The position numbers and the translations under genes were made by a program. From Hoplostethus atlanticus (lineage: Eukaryota > Chordata > Actinopteri > Trachichthyiformes > Trachichthyidae), in the NCBI GenBank assembly GCA_034670405.1, contig JAXDDX010000299.1:183501-247500 (forward strand): a stretch of DNA of 64,000 nt, read 5' to 3'. Of the stretch, positions 24,422 to 36,400 are shown in pieces. Numbering within the stretch: position 1 is the stretch's first letter; every line of letters starts with the position of its first letter. Under the pieces are notes generated by a model. That model did no database searches and had not been told where the DNA came from. It saw only the letters and a program-made list of their open reading frames with translations.

Positions 24422-27400
24422 CAGTGGTCTCCAACCATGTGCCACGCAGGCCCCAACAGTCTGCAGATTTTCATTCCAATCAATTACTACAGCACTTCGA
24501 CCAGAGAGGGGGAGCTGAGCAGTGAAATCAGCTCTTGCGGTGATTGGTTGGAATGAAAACGTGCAGACTCTTGGGTCACTCAAAGATTTTTAAAGTTTTT
24601 TTTGTTTGTTTTTTTAACATTTAAGGACTTCAGACACATGGATTTCACTCTTAATACTCTTAACTCTTCTCTTGCTGTGGGGAGAGAATCTCCCACCAGT
24701 GACCATACCCGACACCAGAGCTTAATTTGGCCATTTTTTGCAGCCCCACTTCCTGATTTAAGCTGATAAGACAGGTGGAGTTTTACATTAAAATCTGGCT
24801 TAGTGTAGCTGGCCTAGTGTATGAATGGGGAAAAAAAGAATGCTGAAGTTTTAGGGTGAACAAAATAACAGCAGTAAGACTTTATATTTAGAAGTACATG
24901 TAAATATGAAATTGCACATGAAGGCACATGACTGAAAAACACTGGTCCACAGCAAGAATGTGTGTGTTTGTGTTTCAGTATGTGTGTACATCTTAATCAG
25001 AAATTGTGTGTGGTTTTGAGTGTGTCTGACCTTTGTCCCTGTGGACCAGGCGGGAACAGCGACAGCTTGTTTGACGTGGAGAAGGCTGTGGGCACCATCA
25101 TCATCGCCAAGCCTCTGGATGCTGAGCAGCGCTCTTTCTACAACCTGACTGTGGAGGTGATGGACGGCACCAACACCGCCTACACACAGGTACCAGACTA
25201 CAGCCTACTAAGTGATAGCTAATAAAGTGATCTCTAAAATACACAGAGAGAGCAGTCCCTGTCGACACAGTTGTGGCGGACTGGGGGCAGGGAGTGGGTG
25301 AGGCGTAGGCTGGATCTAGGAGAGAGTCGAGTCAGTGGACTGATTCTTCCTGGATCCAGCCTACGCCTCATCCACTCCCTCCCCCCAGTCCGCCAACTCT
25401 ATGGGGTCTCTCTTTCCATTCATATTTGCCACTAACCTACTTCTCTAACATCTAGCCTACCCGGGCTACAACTAGTGATGTACCTATCAGGATTTTGGGT
25501 CTGATTACTGATTTAATATCAGTGCGATTGGCTTATCGCCGATCTGGAGTGGCTCTCCCGATAATTATGTATCTTGAAACTTCACAACATACTTCCTGCA
25601 CTACTTCAAGAAAGTAATATCCCACATAACAGATAACAGTGCTCTTTATCTTGTTGCATGTAAGTCTAGATTTCAAATTATATACTTGATTCCATCGAAC
25701 TTATTTAGCCCCTAAAGCACTGAATACTCTAAGCTTCATTCCCTACGGGCGAAACTAAGTGGTTTATTTTTCAAATGGCTTTCATTTGCAATAAGAAATT
25801 CAAATTAAGCCGTCATTGTGAAATTCATGCCAACAAATTGCACCTTCTCCAACATCACTGAATCTCAGCCAGGACTTGCTCATCAACCTCAGTGTGTCAG
25901 TTAACTTGCCATTCGATTGTTCAATTCAACTGACAGAGGCCTAGGCTATAAAGAGGTCAACCGAACGTTTAGTCCCTTGCTTGAACTAGTATGGCAGAGG
26001 AGAAGAAACGGGCCATCTTCACCAAGCAAGAAATTAAATTTGTTCTTGATGAGATTGATACCCCCACTGTTCCAGAAAGAAAACGGGAGTTCCACGAACA
26101 GCCAGGAGCAAAAGGAGTGGAAACAAAACTAAGCACAATCATTGAGCATCTAAGGAATTGGCCAGAAGCAAGAAAATATGGAAAAGCAATTCAAGAGAAG
26201 AAGAATACAGGTGGCGGCATCAGGCTTAGGCCATACTTGGGCCATCAGCAGGTGGCATCAGTAAAGGAGTTGATCTGGCAGGAGGGGAAATTCCATTAAC
26301 CCCACCGTCCCTAGATAACGTCTGAACCCTGCTCTCCTGCACCTTCACAAGAGCCTGGGCCACCTGGGTAGGGAACCGGAGGGAGCTGTTCTCCACAACT
26401 CCCTTCTTAAATTGAGGTCAGGACAGTTCAACCCTTGTCAAAGCAGCAAAGAATTAATTGACTTGGAGAAAGTCGGACATGAACAGAGAATGGTACGAAC
26501 AATGGAAGAGGCATCATGAAGAGATGGACCAAGTTGGATATATTGGCCTCGCAGAGGCACAGTTTCAGAGGCCCACAATATCTGTGCCAATTCCCATGCC
26601 AGACCAAGGTAAATGCTCTTGTGTCATGTTTGTCTATATGTGAAACTAAATTAACCGCACAACTTGCAGGACATTGTGAATGAGTCAACTTTTCAGATAT
26701 GGTTCTACCCAAGGGAGGCCCAGACCAGCAGGTCCACCTGAGTGGAAATATTCAGTTGTAATCTGTAGCCTTGCAACCATTCCTACATCAAATTTCCCAT
26801 GAGTGGAGAAAAATGGGTTAGTTTGTTTTGCTTTGTGCGTGTGACTGTTTGAAAAGGCAGCTATATTAGATGCTACTGTCTAGTGTTAGCATTAGCATGT
26901 ACTGCAAGCTAGGTAAGTGCCCTTCAGTGAAGCATAGGGATTGCTGCAGACACATGCATTCCCCCCTATTAGTAAGATGTTAGGCACAAAGGCATTAGGT
27001 AGCAGGGGTCATGGGCCTAACTCAAACGAAACGCGGTGAAGGAATGATGATATGCTGCATAGTGCTATTGGCTAGAGCAGGTAGCTAGCGAATGGTGCCA
27101 CTTGATGAATGATGCTATAGATCAAAGGAGGGCCATTTATGTGGTTTATAAACGGAGGTGGTGAATAATGTGATTAAGAAGTGTTCTTCTCTTAGATGTC
27201 CATCCTCATTTCCTCCATTCAGAGGTGTCATTTTAATGTGATCCTCCTTATGAGTAAAACACATCTGTTTTAGAAACAGTATTTTTTAAAGAAGAGGAGA
27301 GATTTGCCCACCAGTCCACTCAAACTCTTAACTGGATGCAAGTATTTCAAATTTCAAAACGACAAATACTGTTTTTAGCACTGCTAAATTTAGATGAGAT

Positions 27401-30400
27401 TTTAACTTAGATTTTAACTTAGATAAGATTTTGTTCCATTTTCCTTAAAATCCTTAATCCTTAAAATGGATTTTGTTCCATTTTAAGGATTCTGGTTACT
27501 GTGGCATATCACACAAACTACTCATCTTGTCATTTTCAAGGACAGTCAGTTTTCTAGCCTGGGCTAGATGGAGAAAAACGACATTTCATTCCATTTGTGT
27601 TTATACACATCCTGACAGCGTTGTCGTATCCATGCTTGCCTTTGTCATGTTAGCTTCTACTTTGCTTTCTAACGCACACTGTCAAGCTGGGGGATACCCA
27701 AAAGGGATTTCCAGGTTGGTATGGAGGTGTATTAGGTAACATGCTTCCCTGAACAACCCTACATTAACAAAAACTGTGGAGCAAATTGTGGCGAAGAGGC
27801 ATTTGATGTGTCAACTACTACCAAAAACTGTCCCGAAGCAGAAAAGCAGCAAAGGCCAAATGAGCTTCGAGCAGGGCTATCCAGGCACCTGTACGTTTGT
27901 ACAAGAAAAATGTGCATTGACCAATGACATCTGACCAAAAAGTGTAAACATTTAAAAAAAAAAAGACATTGGTGGTGCTGCTGCCAAGCCTGCCGCAAAT
28001 GAAAATTCAGCTTGATACAATAAAAAATAGAATGCTGAAGTAGTTAAACCAAATCTACATTATCTCAAACAAATGTCAACCAAAACCAGTAATCTTAATG
28101 GCTGGGCTATAGAAAGATGTCACTAATCACCACTAATCATAATGGCTGGATTATCTCTCTGCTGCTTTCCGCTGCTGCACGTCAAGCAACTTCACGTCAA
28201 GCAACTTCACTGCTGAGTCAAGCCATCAAACTCCTGTGAGTAATTTTGCCTTCGCTTCCTGACCGAACATAGGGTAGGGTTAGTAACACCTACCAGCCTC
28301 GGTGGTCCTTGATCGCTTTTCTCACTTAGTGTCAGACAGTGCTGAAGTATTAAACACACACACACCTGTAAGATAGGAGGAAGGTTCCCAGATGGAGAGT
28401 CAGCATGACACCGAGCCGCCGGGGGAAAATCTGCTGCAGCAGGGTTTAAATTTAGACTCAGCGCCTGGCAGCATCACACTCAGCTCCTGTCTGTTTCTCT
28501 GTACTTATCTCTGGATATTCTCTGTATATGAGTAAGTACATATCTGAACACTTGTTCTGTATGCTGCCTCCATCTAACAGTGCAGATTATCAGTAGGTTC
28601 TGCTGCTACTACTGCTACTATTCTGCACACTCTCACTGTTGTAATCCACACTTTTTTTCCATACTTTAATTCACACATTTCTACTTAAAGAGACATATCA
28701 AGTAATCTAATGCTTTTATTGCCCTTAATTTACGACCAAAGAATTGCAACACCGGCAGATCTCTGGCACAATTTGTGGCCTGTAATAGACATAAATAATC
28801 AGTAAATAAATAAATCATAAAACATCTGTCACATTTTTACAATAGAGAGGAGTAACCTATCTAGTTAGAGCAGAGATCTAAAATATGTTAATATTTAAAT
28901 ATTAATAAAAGACTTAAAAGATTATTGCTCAGGTAGTCAGATATACTGATGTTAAAATGACAATGACGAAGGTATACAGGTTAAGTTACCGGGGATATAT
29001 TAATGAAAATTAATTAATTAATATGAATGAAATATGAACATGCTAGTTTATGCAACACCGAACACTCGGTAAGATAAGACTTGATAAGACTGAGGATGAG
29101 GGCAAAGAGGGAGAATTAGGGATGGAGGTCATGGGAAAAGAGGAAGATGAGGTTGAGGACTAGATTAAATTGTATTGTCTGTTTGTGTTGTAAATCAGTG
29201 TGTCTGTGTCTGTTTAATATCTGTCTGTATCAACTGTAAAAAAAATAAGTAATGTATGGAAAAGTATGGATTACTTTCATTTTAATGAAAGTAATGTCTT
29301 TCTTGCAGTACAGCTGTTATAATGGCTTTAAAAAGAGCCATGTAAAAGCTGGGCTAGCTAATTTTAAATCTACTAGCCCAGCTGGCTAGTGCCTAAAATC
29401 CTTAAGTTCCATACCTGGTGAAGAGGTAAAATATCGCCATGCAAAATACTGTGATAATAATACTGCTTTGTCATTTGTATTTTTATTTTTGTTTTTGCTT
29501 AAATATGTTGCGATGTCTTAGATACTTTATTGATCCCCGGGGGGAAATTCTGGGGTTGCAGCATAACAGTATTACAAGAAACAAAATGTACAAAATACAA
29601 AGGCCTAAATACTAAATACATAGAACCAGGATGTACAGTGGATGGATGACATGTTTACATACATAGAAGTAATAAGACTGGGAAGAGCAGCTTGTGAATG
29701 AATGGATGGTACATATATACAGAGTTAATGAATGTGAGTGTGAGTGTGAAAGGGAATGAATAAAGTGCAGGACAGTGAATGAATGGATAAAGTGCAGGGC
29801 AATTGAAGCTCCAATGGGTGTGGGTAGGGGAAGAGGTTCCAAAACAGAGTACATGCCTGAGTAAGTTTTGAAAGCCAGAAATCAATAACTCTATCAGACC
29901 CCTGCAGATATTGTGGTCATTTGTGCTATGGAGCAGTAAAAGCCTCACTGACTGGACATGTAACACATTCTAGTGTCAGAATTGTTGGTTTTATATGTTT
30001 ATATAACCATTATTTGCTCTATTCTTATTTCTATTCTATTTTTTTTAAATATATATTCTATGTTATTTGGTGCTGCAGCAATTTCCACACAGGGATCAAT
30101 ACATTTAATCTTACTTCTCTCATTTCCTGCCCTGCCTCTCCGTCTGTCTCTCTTTTTTTTGGCTGCTTCTCTACCTGTTTTTTCATGGTGTGTTTCATCA
30201 CCGGTAATCTGTGACTCAGAAGTTTTCCATGAGTCGCATCACACGCACACGCCGCATGACTTCTATACAGACTGTGTGATGATTAACACATTAAGTAGTA
30301 TTTCTTATTGCTTGCCATATGGTCTTTTTGTGTTTCGAGGAATGAAAATAGTTTGTGTGGCGCTACCATACATACAGGTGAGAAACCTGGTCAGTTTGGA

Positions 30401-33400
30401 GTTACCCATGCAGGTGAAAGAAACACACAAAGCCGCGATCCGAGACCACAGAGGACCACCTGGGCAAACCTGAAACCAGAAGTCTGGTCACAATCAAAAA
30501 TAACATGTTTGGCGACAACCCAAAACTGGTCACAACCAAAATGAGATCATCCCCTACGGTCAAGCATGTTGGTGGGACTGTCATGGTCTGGAGCTGTTTG
30601 TCTTCCTCTGGACTTGGACAACTCAACATAATAAAGGGAACCATGAACACTGAGGGATACCAGAGAATGAGAATGAATTCCACTGTTCTGTAAGGAGGAG
30701 TGGGCAAAAATCCCCCCAGGAACATGCCAGAGACTGATCAGTGGCTATAGGAGATGTTTACCAAGTCATTCAAGTTCACATACTGTATTTTTTTCACACA
30801 GGGATATTTGAGTTTCTGTTAAATAAACCAGTCAAATTAACAATGAAAGTATATCATATTTAGTTATGCCTCTTCTCCCTTTCATGCCCATAATGCATTT
30901 ATTTTTCCCCACAGGGTATAAACCTGCTATCAAGTGACTGCTCTAGCAAGAGCAGAATACAACTCAGTTGATGACATTGTTTTTCTTTTCTCCCCCTCCT
31001 TCACCTCTCTCCATCCATCCCTCTCTTTCTCCAGGTCCACATCACTGTCCTGGACAATAATGACAATGCTCCCGTCTTCTCCCAGCCTACTTATGATGTC
31101 ACCATCTCCGAGGACACGCCCCCTGACACCGAGGTGGTCCAGGTTCTGGCGTCAGACCGGGACGAGCATCACCGGCTGACCTACTCTATGCAGAGCTCCA
31201 TCGACCCCAGCAGCCTCCGTCTGTTCCGCATCCACCCCACCCTGGGTACCATCTACACCACCCAGAGGCTGGACCATGAGGCCTGTGCCCAACACATCCT
31301 CACCGTCATGGTAAGATAAGCTTCAGGGCTCTATTTTCATGAATCAAGGGCGCAGGTCTAAAGTCTAGGACACATGATGCAAGTGGGTGTGTCCGGTATA
31401 TTTTGGTATTTTGGTGAAGTGGCGCAGTGGTCAAAGAGGTTGGATTAAGAGGAAAACTTTTTGAGTAGGTGTGGTGAGGGCTGGCTTAAATTCTGGCCAA
31501 TCAAATCAGACGGCTGCACAAAGTCCCAACCGGTACCACCATAAAAGCTTCACCCAAGAAGAAACCGATATTCTCTTCCAGAAGGTGCAGAGTTGACAGG
31601 GTCACATTTATGGCACCTCAAATAGACCCCCGAGGGGTGATGATGGTAAAGAGGTAACACAGATTATCAATCAGGGCTGGTTTTAGACTGTCCTGACTGG
31701 GGGTGCAGTCAGAGATGCTGGGTGGGCATCTTTTTACAGTGATTAATTCCCAGATGGAACAGTGTGCGATGGCTATACTATAGTCAACTAGCTGTGTTAG
31801 TTCTTCCTTTTTGGGCTCCAACTTACTTGTGAAGCAAAACATGTTTGTGTTTGTATTTGTATTTAATTTAAAACCACAGAAAACTCAAAACAATACAAAT
31901 AAATAAAGATAATGATAGAAAACACTGTAATTCTCTCTCTCTCTGACACCTTGCCGTTGCTAGATTAAAAGTGCCATTGCGCCGGTTTACATGCGCACAA
32001 TAAAGTGACTATTGCCAATATTCAGATTAAGACTATCAGATCATGAAATTAAACTTGCCCACTCGCCCCAAGGTGAGTGATTTTGGGAGGAGGTGATTGC
32101 CCTCATTGATGGGCACTATGTGGGTCACTGCATCTCCGGAATCCATGGCGATATCGGTGGTATGATACAGGGACAGCAGGCCTGGATGGCAACATACATG
32201 GCAGGGGTGTTGAAGGGTCTCAAAAATGATATAGATCATCTTCCCCTTTTTGGCTTTGGGGTTCAGGGGGGCCTCGGTGATCAGGACAGGGTGCTCGTCA
32301 GGGGCAACTCCCAGCTCATTGTAGAAAGGGTTGTTCCAAAACAGAACCGGAAAGCGAGTTTTGAAAGCCAGAAATCTCAGCTCATGGACCAGTAATCGTT
32401 GACTCACTGGTATTGATCCACAACCCTATCAACCCCCCATAGATATATTATGATCACCTTATGCTAGGGCAGTGGTTCCCAAAGTGGGTGCCGTAATGAC
32501 TGGCCAGGGGTGCCGCAAGATCTGTTAATTTCCATATTTTATTGTGTCTATTTAATAACGTTTCATCACATAAAAATTGGCTACATTTGAACTACATTTT
32601 ATATTACATTTGAAACATGTCATTGTAAAAACAGAAGAAATAAGCAATAAACATCGAAATCGTTCATATAAAAAAAAAAAACGCATTCAAAATAAAATGC
32701 GCATTCAAAGGGATAGCGGCGCATCTGAAAACGCTCGATGAAAGGTTTGAGTGTTATTTACCCGCTTCGAAGAATGAAGACTATGACTGGATCCGCGATC
32801 CTTTCAACTCCCGATCATCAGAATCAGAACTGAAAATGGATCGCACTTTGAAATTGAAGTTTGGAGAAATGTCGTCGGACAAGTTTTGGCTGCTTGTGGG
32901 ACACGAATATCCATCTCTGGCAAACTGCGCGACCAGTGTGCTATTGCCGTTCCCAACATCATACTTGTGTGAGCTGGCTTTCTCATCCCTGACATACGTG
33001 AAAAGCAAGAGAAGGCATCGCCTGTCAGTGGAGTCAGATCTACGCGTTGCGCTCTCTTTAATCTCTCCCTGCATCAAGAGACTGTGCTCTCAACAGCAGG
33101 CTCACACTCCCACTAAAATGCCTGATAGCTCCATATGCGGAGTTATTTTCTTTCTTTGTTTTTCTTATTAACCTAAAAAGTTAGCTTATTTTACGTTTTG
33201 AACAAAGCAAAATAAATGCACTTTTTTCTATTTTTTTTATTAACATAATTATTTATTATTATTTTAAGTTAAACATTGATCTGTAAATCTGCATAAATCA
33301 CACACAGCAACAAATATAGCCTTAGTTCAAACAACTCAATCAAAATGGTTGACATATATTTTTTCTTATCATTAGCTGAGTGGTTGAGAATAATGTTTCA

Positions 33401-36400
33401 TTTTAAGAAGTTATTTTATTTCACTTCATATTGATGCCAGTTCATTAAAATACATTCTTATAACATATTCATGGTGTCATTTTTAGCTTAAAGGGGGTGG
33501 GGGGGTGGGGGGTGCCGTGAAAAGAAATTGACTATGAAGGGGTGCCTTGGTTTGAAAAAGTTTGGGAACCACTGTGCTAGGGGACAGTTAAAACCTTAAT
33601 TATTTAATCAATTTACATTTGCACTACTATAAAGTGACACCTCCTGCAATAATCAGGTTTCTATGTGACGTGGTTATTCTGAGTATTCAAACAGGAATGA
33701 CAAAAAACCGACAGAACAACATGACCTACTTAAAAAAGCACACTTAAAATCACACTTATAGAAATGTGATGAAGGTGTATACATGTTCCGACTATATTTC
33801 TAATGCTTGCAAGCATTTCTCGAAACAATTCCCTATTTTCAAAACAGTTAACACGACTCTGAACAGAATCACGCTTGGCAATATGACACATTTCACTTGC
33901 AAAATACTCTACTGCCCTCAAAATGTCAAAATGCCTGCCACAGAAGTAAATAAGTGCATCAAAACAGAATAATTTGTCACCCAAGTTCTGTTTAGTTCTG
34001 TTAAGTGTCAATATGACACGATCAGCCCTGAGTGCATACTATTTTTTATTACTTCTATGGTGTCTTTTTCATGGTGATTCAGTATTGAACACAAAGCAAG
34101 AACTGCAATCATTTTCATTACTAAAGCAGAAATAGTTTTTCCTCAACTACAAAAATACAGTACTTTCCAAAATATTAATTTACAGCAGTTCAACATACAA
34201 AGACAAAATAGAGAGGAATTATGCTGGTGGTAATACAGTAATGTAAATAAAGTCAGACAAAAATGAAGGTACTATACACAAAAAGTAAACCCAATGCAGC
34301 TGCTCACTGTACATCACGTCTTTCCTGACTGTTTTCACCAACATCACATAGAACATTTTCTCTCACAATGTGTGTCGCAGCCACCCTTGGCTTTCTTCAG
34401 TTGTGGTTTCCTCCCAGCCAGAATTCATGACATCAATGAGGAACATTTGCACATGGGGGCGGTGATCATAGAACTTCCACCTCCATGCCGAGAGGAACTC
34501 TTTGACGGGGTTTAGAAACGGAGGATAGGGTAGGAGGAACTCCGTCGTGATACGAGGGTGTGCAGCAAACCACTCTCCTCTTACAGAGTGGTGGAAAGCA
34601 CCACAAAGACTGGCAGGTCCAGAGCTTCAAGGTTATTAGGGGTTATATGGGCTAATGGTGGGGATGTGTGAAGTTACACCATCTCTGGAGATAGCAGCAC
34701 ACATAGTTACACTGATTGTGGCCAATGATGTTCCTATCACGTCAATTTCGCCAAATTGAAGCTGGCTTCATCAACGTAGATGAAGACATGAGGTGCAGCA
34801 TTGGCCTCAAGGGAAAAGGAAAGGAAAGGAAAAATCGATTGTGACAGTAGATATTGCAGAAGAAAGAAGAAAAAAAGAAAACAAAAGTATAACAACGTCA
34901 TAGAAAAGATGCAGGGCAGGTGAACCAGTGGTCTGATCAAGAAATATTTTCAGAAAAGAAAGAAAGAAAATGAATCAACTAAGGACACTGATCAAACATT
35001 TGTCATTAAACAGGCTCTGACAGGTCATTGACCTTGGATGGTCTTTCTGAGTAGAATTTCTCAGGCAGAAAACAATTCCAGAGACTTTATTTCCTGTGTC
35101 TCAGATGTAGAGCAGCAGAAGAGCCAGAGGCAATCTTCTTGTCTGTGCTCACATTCTACCTGAGCTCATCATTTAGCAATTAAGCTGATTACACTGAGCA
35201 CTGAAGCAGCATGTACACCTCATCAGAGGAAATGGGATGATCTTCTACTGATGCTGCCAAAAAAGCGTCTGAATTAGAAATATATCGAGAGGTTGAAGTG
35301 GGAGAAGAGGGCACAAGTGGGCGAGAGTAGGCCCTTACCTCTGATTTCATTTGGCTTTGAGTAGACAGGCTTGTTCGGCGTCTCAGGAATGTGCATGCAT
35401 TTCAGGGTTGATGTCTTATGAGGGATTCTATTGTTTGACTTCTGTCTTTTGGTTCATTTTCCAATGCCCCCACATTCCTATTCAGGGTCACAGGGGGGGT
35501 GGAGCCTATCCCACTATGAATTGGGGAGTTTGGCAGAGAAACACTCTGTACAAGTTGCCAGTCCATCACAGGGCTAACAAAGATGTACAGACAAACATAG
35601 ATAGACGGACAAATGCTCACATGGGCATGAGTCTCCAATCCACCTGACTTTACATTACATTACATTACATTACAGACATTTAGCAGACGCTTTTATCCAA
35701 AGCGACTTACAATAAGTGCATTCAACATAGGTAGGCAAGATAACTACTAGTCACCAGAAATCGTAAGTGGATTTTCTTCCTAAACAAGCATCTAAGAGCA
35801 GAACCAGTGCTATAGGGTAAAAGTGCAATAAGTTAGCTACCTACTTTTTAATTAAACAAATGAGACAAATAAGTAAATCAAATAAACAAGAGCTAAGACA
35901 AATAAGTGAAGCAAATAAACAAGAGCTAATAAACAAGCAAGTGCTAAGACAAGTAAGTGAAGACGAATGAGCAAGTGCTAAGAGGAAGGGTCAGGGTAGT
36001 GTTTCTTGAAAAGTTGGGTTTTCAGCCTGTGGCGAAAGATGGGCAGCGACTCTGCTGTCCTCACATCAGTGGGGAGTTCATTCCACCACTGTGGGGCCAG
36101 GACAGAGAAGAGCCGTGACTGTGTAGATCGGCCACAGGGGCCTCTGAACGACGGGGCAACCAGTCGCCTTGATGCAGCAGAGCGAAGTGGTCGGGCGGGG
36201 GTGTAAGGCTTGATAGCCTGGAGGTAGGAAGGAGCTGTTCCTTTCATTGCCCTATAGTCTAGCACCAGGGTCTTGAACTGGATGCGAGCTGCTACAGAGA
36301 GCCAGTGTAGAGAACGGAGAAGGGTAGTTGTGTGGGAGAACAGCTAAACAACAAGATATGAGGACAAATACCAACAGTTAGGCCTGAAGGTGTGGCTACA

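Larger units (their letters stand above)
17329..25049 (+). other. fat3: fat3 intron 3
   Basis: This 7.7-kb intron contains an ATT microsatellite (18443-18489), a purine-rich tract (19615-19990), a possible MITE bounded by CTTAAAG motifs (about 20017-20527), two LINE 3' remnants (21260-21730 and 22085-22560), and microsatellites and a MITE near 24380-24590. Non-repetitive, homeodomain-site-like DNA lies at 23400-24110. No cadherin exon is visible. Confidence 0.7.
25190..31034 (+). other. fat3: fat3 intron 4
   Basis: This 5.8-kb intron contains an LTR-derived fold-back (25272-25395), an unassigned ORF region (25991-26299), a promoter-like stretch (28381-28531), a LINE 3' end (29519-29945) and a Tc1-like remnant (30370-30730). 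The stretches 26640-28330 and 28540-29510 show only unassigned AT-rich DNA and a small duplication (CACGTCAAGCAACTT near 28177). Confidence 0.7.

Noticed and set aside
32036-32407. A functional actin gene or exon.
   Set aside because: It covers about 90 codons, has two frameshifts and a four-codon loss, and lacks introns, start and end.
32836-33171. A domesticated ZBED5-like host gene.
   Set aside because: It lies inside a hAT element with intact ends and perfect duplications and lacks the zinc finger and catalytic core, so it is the element's own remnant.
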